Source of the DNA: Vibrio ostreicida | Lineage (GTDB): Bacteria; Pseudomonadota; Gammaproteobacteria; Enterobacterales; Vibrionaceae | DNA length: 64,000 bases | Assembly: GCF_013074385.2 (NCBI RefSeq) | Contig: NZ_JABEYA020000004.1 | Coordinates: 174,000-237,999, forward strand | Direction of reading: 5' to 3' | Part shown: positions 39,132 to 48,719 of the stretch, in pieces | How positions within the stretch are numbered: position 1 is the stretch's first letter | Layout: the number at the start of each line of letters is the position of its first letter | Notes under the pieces: generated by a model | Told to the model about the DNA's origin: nothing | Databases searched by the model: none | Seen by the model: the letters and a program-made list of their open reading frames with translations, nothing else | Made by a program: the position numbers and the translations under genes

Positions 39132-39219
39132 TATTAGGCTCTAAATTTTGGGTAGTGGAACGGGATTTCCCGCTTATCTACCATTAAGTCTAACATGATT
39201 GGCGTGGGTCGGGGCAAAC

Positions 39220-39726
39220 TCATGGTTCAATTTTGTCAGGCGCGATGGTATTGGCCGCAAGAGCGGTGATTTCAATGGTGATATGGGTTGTGACGGAATT
39301 GGCGATAAAACAATGCTGATGGGCGAGGTCGTGCATTTTTGTGATCTGATGATGGTCAGGTTGGCGATCACCAGAGAAAATAATGTCAGGCCTTAAGGTG
39401 ACGTTAGTCACACTTGTCCGGCCCTTGCTATCTTGCGCAAGCTGCCCTTGCGCTTTGTCTTCATAGCGGTCAATCACATAACGACGTTTCGCGGCGATGC
39501 CAAGAAATGTGAGCATATGACAGCTTGAAATGGCGGCAATAAAGGCTTCTTCAGGGTCAACGTTGTCGGCGATGGCGTAGGGCAGGGGGACGATGTGTGG
39601 TGACGCTGACGCTGGGACCGTGATACCGCCATCAAACTCCCAAATATGCCCACGGCTGTAGTGATTATCACTGAACACTTCTTGTGGGAGGCGAAGCCAA
39701 CGAATCGTGGCGGTGTAGTCTGACAT
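39220..39726 (-). CDS. OsmC-family peroxiredoxin-like protein
   Basis: A 168-residue OsmC/Ohr-fold protein. The two redox Cys lie in AISSCHMLTFLGIA (near 69) and HQHCFIANSV (near 139). NVDPEEAFIAAISSCHM matches the family's helix motif. The spacing suggests the OsmC/YhfA-like group reducing organic hydroperoxides. It stands alone between the helicase and amidohydrolase genes. Confidence 0.88.
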   Translation of the reverse strand: MSDYTATIRWLRLPQEVFSDNHYSRGHIWEFDGGITVPASASPHIVPLPYAIADNVDPEEAFIAAISSCHMLTFLGIAAKRRYVIDRYEDKAQGQLAQDSKGRTSVTNVTLRPDIIFSGDRQPDHHQITKMHDLAHQHCFIANSVTTHITIEITALAANTIAPDKIEP

Positions 39727-39940
39727 GGAAAGATCCTCTCTGTCGTTTAGTGTAGAGTCTTGGCGCTAAGGGCGAGCAGTAACGAGTCTGTATGAGTGGA
39801 TAATAAGGCCCCACTCATGGGCTATCCGAAATCTCTGATAGTGACTATTTTCCACTGTTTCCAATCACTTGTTAGGCTGTATTTCCAGACTCACCCTATA
39901 CTCTGACACGGTGGGGCAACAATCAAAAGGAAACAGGTCG

Positions 39941-41617
39941 ATGAAACATGCTTACCCGCTCATTGTGCTGGCAAGTTTAGCCATGATTGCCGAGGCAAAA
40001 CCTTCAAACTATGCGGATATGGTGCTCACCAATGCCACTATATACGGTAACCCAGCCGCTGACTCAATTGCCGTCGCGAAGGGGCGTATTATTTATGTGG
40101 GTATGGCCGCAGATGTAAAAAATTACTCAAATTCCATGACCGACGTTATTGACCTTGAAGGGGCGTATGTTGCGCCGGGCTTTATCGACAATCACAACCA
40201 TGTTTTCGAAGCGGCATCGCAAGTGGGTGGCCAATGCGAGCTGAGTATGGATGAGGGAGTGGAAGGTCAGGTCGCTTACCTTAAAGCCTGCAAAAAAGAA
40301 GCCCGTCAAGGTGATTGGGTGATGGGATATGGGTTTTCAATCGAAGCCGTTTTGGCCGAAGAGAACAAAACCACGCCGCTGGAGGTGATTGATTCGGTAT
40401 TCCCGGATCAACCAGTGATTATTATGGAGCAAACATCCCATTCAATGTGGGTGAACTCAGTGGCCTTAAAACAAGCAGGGATCAGTAAAACCTCTTCAGA
40501 GCCACAGGGTGGAAAGATACTCAAAGACCCCTATACCGGAGAGCTCAATGGTCTCTTGATGGATAACGCTGGTGATCTTGTTATGGAGATGGCTTGGAAC
40601 AGCCTTGAAGAACAATTTGACCAAAGTTATGAAGGCTTGATGGCAGGCTTAGAGGAAGCAAGAGCGCATGGAATTACCACGATTGGTGATGGACGATTGT
40701 ATTGGAAGAGAGGCTGGTATGACGTTTGGAAAGAAGCGGAAAAGCGGGGGGATTTAACAGCACGAGTTTCACTCAGACCATGGATCTACCCCACAGATGC
40801 GATGGCGCCTCAATTGTCCTTCCTCAAAGAGATATTTTCCACGGATACTTCGCGCTTATTGTTGGTGGATCAGGTGAAAATGTACAGTGATGGCATCTTA
40901 GTCAACGGAACAGCGAAAACGCTCGCGCCTTACTTGGAGACTTACCTCCCTGATGAACCTTATGGTATTAACTATATCCCACCGAAGGCGATGGAAAGCT
41001 GGCTGACCGCTCTGGATAGCATCGGTTATGGTGCCCATATTCATGCGATTGGTGATGGTGCGATTCGCGAATCACTTGATGCCATAGAAGCGATGAGAGA
41101 GCGGAGCGGAAATAAAGATTACACCTTAACACACGTCGAATTGGTCAATTCCGATGACCTCAAACGTTTCGTGAAATTGAATGTCAGTGCTGACTTTCAG
41201 GTAGGTTCGGACTACGTTGCTTATCATGATCACCAATGGGCGCAAGCGTTTTTGGGCGCGAAACGCACCCGTGCCTTGATGAACTTACGAAAGATGTTTA
41301 ATACCGGGGCGAATGTTTCTTTGAGCAGTGATTGGAACGTGCATAACATTAATCCGCTGGTCGGGATCGCCAATAGTCTCATTATGGGCAAAACGGGATT
41401 ACCGAGTGTTGAGTCCGCCATTGATGCTTATACCATTAACGCTGCTGTGAGTCTGGGGATGGATGAGGAAACCGGATCAATAGAGGTCGGGAAATCGGCG
41501 GATTTTGCGATCTTGTCTCAAGATATCACTCAGCTAACACCGGAAGCGATCAAAACGACCACACTCTGGATGACTATCCTCAAAGGGAAAGTCGTTTTTG
41601 ATGTGGACAAGATTTAG
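39941..41617 (+). CDS. Periplasmic amidohydrolase (YtcJ-like)
   Basis: A 558-residue metal-dependent hydrolase of amidohydrolase family 3. The signal peptide is MKHAYPLIVLASLAMIAEA. Metal-binding motifs are APGFIDNHNHVFE, HIHAIGDGA and LSSDWNV (final Asp). DLEGAYVAPGF and VGKSADFAIL frame the small beta domain. ATG 39941 follows AAAAGGA and gives the signal peptide, so it is preferred to the longer frame. Substrate unknown. A small membrane protein gene follows by 36 bases. Confidence 0.87.
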   Translation: MKHAYPLIVLASLAMIAEAKPSNYADMVLTNATIYGNPAADSIAVAKGRIIYVGMAADVKNYSNSMTDVIDLEGAYVAPGFIDNHNHVFEAASQVGGQCELSMDEGVEGQVAYLKACKKEARQGDWVMGYGFSIEAVLAEENKTTPLEVIDSVFPDQPVIIMEQTSHSMWVNSVALKQAGISKTSSEPQGGKILKDPYTGELNGLLMDNAGDLVMEMAWNSLEEQFDQSYEGLMAGLEEARAHGITTIGDGRLYWKRGWYDVWKEAEKRGDLTARVSLRPWIYPTDAMAPQLSFLKEIFSTDTSRLLLVDQVKMYSDGILVNGTAKTLAPYLETYLPDEPYGINYIPPKAMESWLTALDSIGYGAHIHAIGDGAIRESLDAIEAMRERSGNKDYTLTHVELVNSDDLKRFVKLNVSADFQVGSDYVAYHDHQWAQAFLGAKRTRALMNLRKMFNTGANVSLSSDWNVHNINPLVGIANSLIMGKTGLPSVESAIDAYTINAAVSLGMDEETGSIEVGKSADFAILSQDITQLTPEAIKTTTLWMTILKGKVVFDVDKI

Positions 41618-41653
41618 CGGGCCTAGGCGAGCAGGGGTGGCAAGGTAGCAGCA

Positions 41654-42058
41654 ATGAAAATAAAGTTTATGGTAGAAGTGGCCTTCAAACAGGTTTTCAT
41701 CTTATTGGTTTTAGTGCCGATGTTGTATTGGTTGACGCTGGATGCGATGCAAGAGATGGATAAGAGTAATCAGTCGTCAATTCTCGCTGTGGTGGGTCTA
41801 TTGATGGCCGCGGCGATTGTCGGGGTGTTTGAAGCGACTTACCAAAAAACCGATATTGACCGATGGAGCCATCGCTATTTGGCCCATATCACCAAGTTGA
41901 TGTTATTGGTTGGTGTCTCTCAATTAATGATGTTGGCGGTGGTGACCATAGGCACAACAGACAGCATTCGTGACGACCCACTGCTGTGGGCATTGGTGCC
42001 TATTTATCTGGCGTTGTATGTGTACGACTGGTGGGATGCGTTACTGCTTTGTGATTAG
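41654..42058 (+). CDS. Small inner-membrane protein of unknown function
   Basis: A 134-residue protein with four predicted helices (about 10-28, 43-60, 78-98, 112-130) and a charged loop (YQKTDIDRWSHRYLAH). No family recognised. It lies 36 bases after the amidohydrolase gene on the same strand and its stop abuts the stop of a convergent LysR gene. Co-transcription with the hydrolase is likely. Confidence 0.7.
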   Translation: MKIKFMVEVAFKQVFILLVLVPMLYWLTLDAMQEMDKSNQSSILAVVGLLMAAAIVGVFEATYQKTDIDRWSHRYLAHITKLMLLVGVSQLMMLAVVTIGTTDSIRDDPLLWALVPIYLALYVYDWWDALLLCD

Positions 42059-42934
42059 TCAAGGCAGAAACTGGTGGTGTTGTTTCAGGGAAAGAAGGGT
42101 TTTTCTGCCAACCTCTGAAAGGGGGAAGCCTGCGCGCCAGCACAGCTCTACTCTGCGAGGGATATGGCTTTGCTCAAACTGGGTGTTAAGGTGTATTAAT
42201 GCCCCACGATTTAATGCGTGTTCGATATTCGCAAGGGGCAAAAAGGCGAAACCGGCGCCTCTTTCAAGTAAGGTTATCAGCATGGTGAGATCGTCAATGA
42301 TGGCATAATCAGGGCTATACCCTTCTCCTTGCTCTTCGCTTGGTTTGCCCCAAATGAGTTCCCTGTACTGACAAAGCGTATCGATCAGAATCGGCTGATG
42401 TGAAGCGAGTAAGAGCGACGGACTGCACACGATCCCTTCTCGATAATACCCCAGTTTGGCATACTCAATGTTGGTTTGATGGAGAGCGCCTGATTCATTT
42501 TGAATGATGAGGTCTGTGACTCCATTGACTAAATCATGACGGAGCTCCCTTTGCTCCCCGCGATAGATTTCGATACCGCTATGGTGAAATTGAAGGATAT
42601 TCGATATTGGGGCCATTATTGCGCTTTCAGGAATGTAGTGCTCGATGCCAATCCGTAGAGCAATGGGCTCTCCTTGACTTAAAGCAGAGGCTTTATTGGT
42701 CAGCTTATCCAGTTGAGCTAAAGTATGGATGAGAGATGGCAGCAGTTGTTGTCCCTGCTTGCTAAGTTGGCTTTTATTACCGGTTCGGTCGAACAGTTTG
42801 ACGCCGAGATCGACTTCAAGATCCGATATCCATTGACTCACCTGCGATTGTTTCTTACCCAAACTTCGCGCAGCCGCCGAAATAGACCCTTTTTCAATTG
42901 CAAGAAGTAGGGCTTTGAGGTGAAGCACATGCAT
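42059..42934 (-). CDS. LysR-family transcriptional regulator
   Basis: A 291-residue regulator. The N-terminal helix-turn-helix is in KALLLAIEKGSISAAARSLGKKQSQVSQWISDLEV (about 6-40), then LFDRTGNKSQLSKQG, a linker helix and a substrate-binding domain from about 90. It is convergent with the amidohydrolase operon rather than divergent from it, so its target is uncertain. Confidence 0.9.
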   Translation of the reverse strand: MHVLHLKALLLAIEKGSISAAARSLGKKQSQVSQWISDLEVDLGVKLFDRTGNKSQLSKQGQQLLPSLIHTLAQLDKLTNKASALSQGEPIALRIGIEHYIPESAIMAPISNILQFHHSGIEIYRGEQRELRHDLVNGVTDLIIQNESGALHQTNIEYAKLGYYREGIVCSPSLLLASHQPILIDTLCQYRELIWGKPSEEQGEGYSPDYAIIDDLTMLITLLERGAGFAFLPLANIEHALNRGALIHLNTQFEQSHIPRRVELCWRAGFPLSEVGRKTLLSLKQHHQFLP

Positions 42935-43060
42935 TGTGTTGACTCTTGAGAGTGCGAGATACTGTCATTCTAATTCATCAATAACCGCATGCAAAAGGGT
43001 TTGTGAGTGTCCACCGAGCTGCGTTTACTGACCCCACTCGCCTGTGATACCCCTAATTCT

Positions 43061-43078
43061 CTTAGTGCGGCCACTAAG
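43061..43078 (-). terminator. Hairpin overlapping the stop of a binding-protein gene
   Basis: A perfect 7-bp stem CTTAGTG/CACTAAG with a four-base loop that includes the stop codon at 43074-43076. No strong T run follows on the minus strand. Confidence 0.38.
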
Positions 43079-43784
43079 GTTTAGGTTGATACTGTTTGGT
43101 AATTGCTTGCTGTGTGCCATCGGCGATCAGTAAATCGAGCTGGTATTGAAGACGGTCAATGATCGGGTCTCTGACCGATGGGTTGCACGCCAATCCCATT
43201 TTTATCGCAAAGATATCCATCACTTTTTCGATGGGCTGGCCTGTTTCTACCATAGCCAGATATCGAGATTCAGCCATGGCCACCAAATCAACACGATTAG
43301 CTTTGAGTTTGAGCACGGACTTATCCGCATCGGAGGCCCTGTCTAAACGACTAAAACCGTTATTTTTGAGATAGACGCTTGCCACATCCTCGTTTTGAAC
43401 CCCGATTCGAAGGTGCTTTGCTTCATTCAGTGATGACAATTGATAGGAGCGACTTTTCAACTTAACTAACACCGACATGTTGAGCGATAGAGGTTCGACC
43501 CATTTAAAAGATTGGCTTCGTTCAGGGGTATGGGAGGTGGTGAATACGCAAGTGTTTTTTTCGGTTAAGGCTTTGTGATAGGCTCTTGCCCATGGGTAGA
43601 CTTTCATTTCAAACGCGACGCCGGCTCTCAGCATAATTCTCTCGACCTGCTCTGTGGCAATACCCTTAAGTATGCCCTCCTCGGTGTAGCTAAGCGGGGC
43701 ATACTCTTCGGTATTAATGATCAATCGTTCTGCCATTGAAGAAGTGCAAAATGCGATTAAGAGCGCGTAACACAACAATTTCAT
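43074..43784 (-). CDS. Orphan periplasmic binding protein (SBP_bac_3 family)
   Basis: A 236-residue exported protein. The signal is MKLLCYALLIAFCTSSMA; the mature chain starts ERLIINTEEYAPLSYTEEG. It has VYPWARAYHKALTEKNTC and TPERSQSFKWVEPL, matching the other orphan binding proteins here. No permease or ATPase adjoins. Confidence 0.85.
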   Translation of the reverse strand: MKLLCYALLIAFCTSSMAERLIINTEEYAPLSYTEEGILKGIATEQVERIMLRAGVAFEMKVYPWARAYHKALTEKNTCVFTTSHTPERSQSFKWVEPLSLNMSVLVKLKSRSYQLSSLNEAKHLRIGVQNEDVASVYLKNNGFSRLDRASDADKSVLKLKANRVDLVAMAESRYLAMVETGQPIEKVMDIFAIKMGLACNPSVRDPIIDRLQYQLDLLIADGTQQAITKQYQPKP

Positions 43785-43954
43785 TCATGTCCCCAACATA
43801 CCCCACCAACTCATGTTATAGGCAGAACGGCCTGAATTCTCAAGTTTTATAATGATTGGGGACAAGGTCTTAATGGTACGATGCCTGTCTTAGCCTGCGA
43901 GACGTAAAAACAGGGCGGGGCTTGACGGCAAAAGAGGTCAGCAGAAAAGGTACG

Positions 43955-44497
43955 CTAAAACTTAAGGTTCAGCCCAGCAAAGAACACATCGGATTCGAAA
44001 TTGTCGGCTAAGACAAATTTACGGTATTCGAGATTGAAGCCGACCGTGCTGAAGGCAACAACCTCAGCCCCAAGTCCATAATAGGGGTTAAAGCCCTTGT
44101 GAGACTCGGTTCTCTCTGCCTGACCTGTTGGGGTAAAGGTTTTCTCAACGTTTGAATAGTTGGCCCCACCCAGCGCATAGATATTGAAAAATGGAATAGG
44201 AGAAAGACTGGCTTTGAGACCGAGGTAACCTGTGGAGTACTTCACTTGCTGTTTGGTTTGGCCAAAGGCGGTGGAAATAATATCGTTAGTCATACCATCC
44301 ACGGCAGCATAACCAAGCTCGGTAGCGAAATTAGGATGAAATTGGTAAGAATAATCAATTTTTCCCGCGAAGCCTGAGTCATCCCAATCATTTGGCCCTT
44401 CAGTGCCACCGTAGCCAATCCCAACACCAACTTGATGGTTTGCGGCGTAAGCGCTAGAAGAAATAAGGAATAGCAAGGGTAAGAAACGCATTTTCAT
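43955..44497 (-). CDS. Outer-membrane beta-barrel protein, OmpA-like 8-stranded fold
   Basis: A 180-residue outer-membrane protein. The signal peptide is MKMRFLPLLFLISSSAYA. Alternating aromatic/Gly strands follow (GKIDYSYQF, FATELGYAAVDG, TGYLGLKASL, NIYALGGANYSN, NPYYGLGAEV, GFNLEYRKFV), ending in FAGLNLKF, the C-terminal aromatic needed for barrel insertion. The eight-strand size resembles OmpA-type or Ail-like porin-family proteins; function unknown. Confidence 0.82.
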   Translation of the reverse strand: MKMRFLPLLFLISSSAYAANHQVGVGIGYGGTEGPNDWDDSGFAGKIDYSYQFHPNFATELGYAAVDGMTNDIISTAFGQTKQQVKYSTGYLGLKASLSPIPFFNIYALGGANYSNVEKTFTPTGQAERTESHKGFNPYYGLGAEVVAFSTVGFNLEYRKFVLADNFESDVFFAGLNLKF

Positions 44498-44790
44498 AGT
44501 GTGCTCTGTTCAATAGTGAATAAGTGATCAATGTGCATGTATAACGGAAATCACCGTCATATGCATGAGTATTTTTGTCTATTTTTTGTCAGTGTGTTGC
44601 GCTCAAAAAGCGTCTTCCAAGCCGACAATGCTGATGTTGGATAGCGTCAGTAAGAAGGGGATGGATCTAGAAAAATGTATTAACTTTTTCTTAAGTTTTT
44701 TGTATTTATTGATATGGAGAATAAATTCGTGTTTATTTATTCAGTGAATGAGAGTGTCAGTCACATAACAATGATAACAAAGGACGTGAA

Positions 44791-45984
44791 ATGAATGACC
44801 TACTGAATAAGCGTGTGTTAGTCGCGTTGTTTACTTGTATTCCCCTAGCGGCTTTGGCCGCAGAGAGAAATAATACCACCGCGCCACTGAATTGTTCTGA
44901 GAACACGTTGACCGTTGAAATATTAACAGACAACTATGGTAATGAAACCAGCTGGATATTGACCAACGGCAGTCAGCAAGCCGTTTCTTCTGGAATGGGT
45001 TACGCGAGCAACACCCGTTATATGAACAATGTGTGTGCCTCATCCGGCCGCTACGTCTTTGAAATTAATGACGCCTACGGTGATGGGCTCTGTTGTGATA
45101 TGGGCAAGGGGGCTTATCAAGTCAGTAACAATGGTAAAGTATTGCTACAGGGAAGCACATTTGGTTACGTCTCGCGCCACGAATTCACTTTGAGCGGAGA
45201 TGATCCGACGACGCCAAGTGGGTATTACCTACCTGCGCAAGGGCAACAAGGTTACGCTCTAAAAACGGCCTTATATAACATTATTAAAGACCATGATTCT
45301 CAAGGGTACTCTGCGTTGTGGAATCTGACCAAGTCCGCCGACATTGACCGTTACTACGAAAAAGACGGCACCATTTTGGACATCTACTCAGAGCGTATCA
45401 GTGGCCAAGAGGCGTTTAACTACACAAAAGTGTTAGACCAATGTGGCCAATATCGTCGTGAGGGAGAGTGTTATAATCGTGAACATTCCTTTCCCAAGAG
45501 CTGGTTTGGTGGAAAAATAGAGCCAATGAACTCAGATGGCCATCATATTTTTGCCACTGATGGGTATGTGAATGGCATGCGCGGTAATTGGCCGTATGGT
45601 GAAGTGGGTTCGACGACTTATGTGTCTTCAAATGGCTCGAAAGTGGGTCAAGCTGCGATTGGCCTAGGGTATTCTGGGAAAGTATTTGAGCCGATTGATG
45701 CTTATAAGGGCGATCTTGCTCGAGCTTATTTCTATATGGCGACCCGCTATGAAAATGGTATCGCTCACTGGGAAGCCAACTCTAGCAATGCCAATGCCGT
45801 TCTCAATGGCAATAATACGTCGGTATTTGAGCCTTGGGTACTGGCGATGCTCAAGCGTTGGCATGCCAATGATCCGGTCGACCAAAAGGAGCGGGATCGA
45901 AATAACGCTGTGTATCAGTTCCAGAAAAACCGTAATCCCTATATTGACCATCCGGAGTTTGTCAATAGGATTTGGGGCAACTGA
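44791..45984 (+). CDS. Exported endonuclease I-family nuclease with extra N-terminal domain
   Basis: A 397-residue exported nuclease. A signal peptide at 1-23 (LVALFTCIPLAALAAE) is followed by a beta-rich domain of about 100 residues (VEILTDNYGNETSWIL; DAYGDGLCCDMGKGAYQV) and then an endonuclease I domain from about 150. The active region is NREHSFPKSWF with the conserved His and GHHIFATDG. The usual Vibrio extracellular nuclease (Dns) is about 230 residues, so the N-terminal domain is an addition, perhaps for substrate or surface binding. Confidence 0.87.
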   Translation: MNDLLNKRVLVALFTCIPLAALAAERNNTTAPLNCSENTLTVEILTDNYGNETSWILTNGSQQAVSSGMGYASNTRYMNNVCASSGRYVFEINDAYGDGLCCDMGKGAYQVSNNGKVLLQGSTFGYVSRHEFTLSGDDPTTPSGYYLPAQGQQGYALKTALYNIIKDHDSQGYSALWNLTKSADIDRYYEKDGTILDIYSERISGQEAFNYTKVLDQCGQYRREGECYNREHSFPKSWFGGKIEPMNSDGHHIFATDGYVNGMRGNWPYGEVGSTTYVSSNGSKVGQAAIGLGYSGKVFEPIDAYKGDLARAYFYMATRYENGIAHWEANSSNANAVLNGNNTSVFEPWVLAMLKRWHANDPVDQKERDRNNAVYQFQKNRNPYIDHPEFVNRIWGN

Positions 45985-46038
45985 CATCAGTAAAGATCGG
46001 GTCAAGGTTATGAAGGGGTGGATACCACCCCAACTTAC

Positions 46039-46791
46039 TTATTTTTTGTATTTTCCCTCAATAGACGCTTGGCGGTACGCATCCAGTTTTCCTTCTGCTT
46101 CCAGCTTGGCTAATCCACGATTAAAGGCATCGGTCAACTCTTGAGCACGTGGTGACTTTTTGGAAATAATCACGAAGTACTCGCGGGTTGTTAAGGTTTT
46201 TGGGTTGGGTTCCAATTTATCGGTGAGTTTTAAATTTGTGATGGTTTCCATGCCGACGTCCATATCTTCAAGGACGATATCCAGTCTACCCGCACTGAGC
46301 TTTTTGTAGTTGTTTTCCGCACTGGCAATACGCTGTATAGTTAACTTTCCGGAATTCTCTAATTGCTCTATTCCATAGGCGTATCCAGTCACGCCACCAA
46401 TTTTAAACTGTGCCAGATCTTCTTCGCTACTCCAGGTGACTGGTCGCGCTTTTTGTTGAAACAATGCGGTGCTGAGTGTAATGACGGTGTTGGTGTAATG
46501 GAAAAACTGTTGTCGCTCGGGGTTTTTACTCCAGATAAGTGAGCCATCAAACTTACCCACTTTGGAATCTTCAAATCCGCGTTTCCACGGCATATACGTA
46601 AATTCGACCTGATAGCCTTCAGCTTCAAAGGCTTCTCTGACTATCTGGGTAATAAAACCGCCATTTTTGAGCGATTTTGATTGGTAGGGAGCCCATTCGC
46701 CATTGGCGAGTTTAACGGTGTTGGCCTGAGCGAAAGCGGCAAATACAAACGAAGCGGTAAAGCATAGCAAAGTGTGGATGAGTCTACGCAT
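46039..46791 (-). CDS. Orphan periplasmic binding protein (SBP_bac_3 family)
   Basis: A 250-residue exported protein. The signal is MRRLIHTLLCFTASFVFAAFAQA. The mature chain has VKLANGEWAPYQSKSLKNGG, YMPWKRGFEDSKVGKFDGSL and KNPERQQFFHYTNTV. It is the fourth orphan of this type, with no transporter genes beside it, convergent with the nuclease gene. Confidence 0.85.
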   Translation of the reverse strand: MRRLIHTLLCFTASFVFAAFAQANTVKLANGEWAPYQSKSLKNGGFITQIVREAFEAEGYQVEFTYMPWKRGFEDSKVGKFDGSLIWSKNPERQQFFHYTNTVITLSTALFQQKARPVTWSSEEDLAQFKIGGVTGYAYGIEQLENSGKLTIQRIASAENNYKKLSAGRLDIVLEDMDVGMETITNLKLTDKLEPNPKTLTTREYFVIISKKSPRAQELTDAFNRGLAKLEAEGKLDAYRQASIEGKYKK

Positions 46792-46909
46792 TATGTGTTC
46801 CTTTTACAGGCTGATGGATTCAGTAAAAGAATAGTCGTTGATAAAAAATATCACCACCCGTTATGACTTCTGAACGTCAGACACTCGGTGTACTCGGTGG
46901 CAAGACCAA

Positions 46910-48601
46910 CTAAAAATCGACAGGTGCCTCGAAGACCAGTATGTGTTTACTGTAAGGGTGCTCAAACTCGAGTCGCTCGGCGTGTAAGTGCAACCTTTGG
47001 CCCCGTATGCCGTAAAGTCCATCACCCAGGATCGCGGTATTTAGCCCCAAGTGGTGGGCGCAGTGAACGCGTAGCTGGTGAGTACGTCCCGTTTTGGGAT
47101 AGAGATACAACATGGATTGCCCTTGAACAGTGTCTATTTTCTCCCAATACGTCAGTGCGGGTTTCCCATGTTGGTCACACACCAGTTGACGCGGTCGATC
47201 GTCGGGGTCCCCGCGCATAGGCAGGTGAATATGACCACTGGCTTGCGTAATTTCGCCATCGAGTAAAGCCACATATCTTTTTTGGACCGAACGTGAAATA
47301 AACTGCTGCTGTAGGTGCTTGTTGGCGCTTCGGGTCAAGGCAAATATCAGCAAGCCGGATGTCGCCATATCAAGCCGATGCACAACAAATGGGCCTTCCG
47401 CTTCTGGGTAACGTTGTTGTAATCGAGTATAGGCAGAGTCTTTAATGGTCTTACCCGGAACGGAAAGGAGCCCAGCGGGCTTATTGACGACAACGATGGC
47501 GTGATCTTCAAAGACAATGTCCAGTTCTTTATCTAAGGCCCAACCTGATTCAAGAGGATTTTCATCCACAGCCATGCCTTTTAACATATGGCCAAGAATG
47601 GGTTGGCATTTACTATGACAAGAGGGATAAAACTGACCATGTTGGCGGATTTCTGATCTGGGTGAGCATCCCCACCAAAACTCGGCGAGCGCCAGCGGCT
47701 GAAAACCGTGTTTAAAAGCAAAATGGAGTAATTTTGGGGCCGCGCATTCACCGGCACCTGCTGGAGGAACTGGCGAGGTGGTGGATTTAAAAATAGCATT
47801 GAGAGACTGTTGTTCGCCAAGAATATTAAGGAATCGATACTGCTCAAACAGCTTGTGTTGCAATGTATTGGATAACGCTTTGCGTTGCCGCTTTAAACGT
47901 TCAATGTCGCCGCTAAGTTGGTCAAACTCTGTTTGTAATACACTCATTTTTGAGTCCCAATCCGACTTGAGGCTTTTTAGGGCATTTTTTTCTGCGACAC
48001 TCTGTTGAGCGAGTTCGTCAAGTCGTGATTTGAGCGCAGCCTCGCTGAGTGTCAGTTTGGCTTGTTGACGTTGTGCTTTTCTTGAGGCACGCGCCAGAAT
48101 GATGGCTTGACGTTGGACTTGCTCTTCGCTTTGGTACTGGTTTTTGTTGTGGTTGATCGCTTCCAACAACTCAGCAACTCTAGGGTTGGATTGATGCTGA
48201 GTGAGCATGCGGTTAACCGCATTAATATCGGCCAAATCCTGATGAAAAAAACTCTCCTCGGCCAGCATGTCAAACACCGGAGGCACAAAGTGTGGGAGTC
48301 GATTTTGGTCGGCAATTTTTCCCGAGAAGGCAGAAAAATAACCCACCTGCCCTTCAGGTGAACGGGCGACCAGTACCCCAAACATCTTGCCAATACCCTT
48401 TGAGTTCTTCTCTAGGCCAAAATCATGCTGCCAATCGTTTTGTGTGGTCAAATGCTGCTGCAGCTCTCTAGCGGCCAGTTCGCTTAATGGATGGGGCTGA
48501 TAGAAAAACGGAAACGTAAAGCGGTCAGGGAGAGTGAATCCATCAATAGGCGCATTAAAAAGAGTAAACATAGGTTGAGGCTGATGCATGAGACTTGCCA
48601 T
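46910..48601 (-). CDS. RluA-family pseudouridine synthase with long N-terminal extension
   Basis: A protein of about 563 residues. The C-terminal third (about 345-563) is an RluA-type catalytic domain: NKPAGLLSVPG, HRLDMATSG with the catalytic Asp near 407, RYVALLDG, and YPKTGRTHQLRVH. It isomerises uridine in rRNA or tRNA. The N-terminal 340 residues are unusual: a domain of about 150 residues, then a Gln/Lys/Glu-rich coiled coil (about 155-260) and a Cys/His-containing segment (GAGECAAPKLLHFAFKHGF; CHSKCQP). ATG 48601 is chosen over GTG 48613; neither has a clear ribosome site. Confidence 0.85.
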   Translation of the reverse strand: MASLMHQPQPMFTLFNAPIDGFTLPDRFTFPFFYQPHPLSELAARELQQHLTTQNDWQHDFGLEKNSKGIGKMFGVLVARSPEGQVGYFSAFSGKIADQNRLPHFVPPVFDMLAEESFFHQDLADINAVNRMLTQHQSNPRVAELLEAINHNKNQYQSEEQVQRQAIILARASRKAQRQQAKLTLSEAALKSRLDELAQQSVAEKNALKSLKSDWDSKMSVLQTEFDQLSGDIERLKRQRKALSNTLQHKLFEQYRFLNILGEQQSLNAIFKSTTSPVPPAGAGECAAPKLLHFAFKHGFQPLALAEFWWGCSPRSEIRQHGQFYPSCHSKCQPILGHMLKGMAVDENPLESGWALDKELDIVFEDHAIVVVNKPAGLLSVPGKTIKDSAYTRLQQRYPEAEGPFVVHRLDMATSGLLIFALTRSANKHLQQQFISRSVQKRYVALLDGEITQASGHIHLPMRGDPDDRPRQLVCDQHGKPALTYWEKIDTVQGQSMLYLYPKTGRTHQLRVHCAHHLGLNTAILGDGLYGIRGQRLHLHAERLEFEHPYSKHILVFEAPVDF

Positions 48602-48719
48602 AGAGACTAACACAGAGGCGGCGATTGTACCTATTTGCTAAACGATTGCCAGCCGAACTAGGCCGTTACAGGGGGCTTGAAGAGGCATTTGTGTTCTCAA
48701 ATGCCCTATCTGGGTGGAT

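Noticed and set aside
44565..44747. 60-codon plus-strand frame before the endonuclease gene
   Set aside because: Low-complexity hydrophobic translation, no ribosome site and AT-rich promoter-like context.
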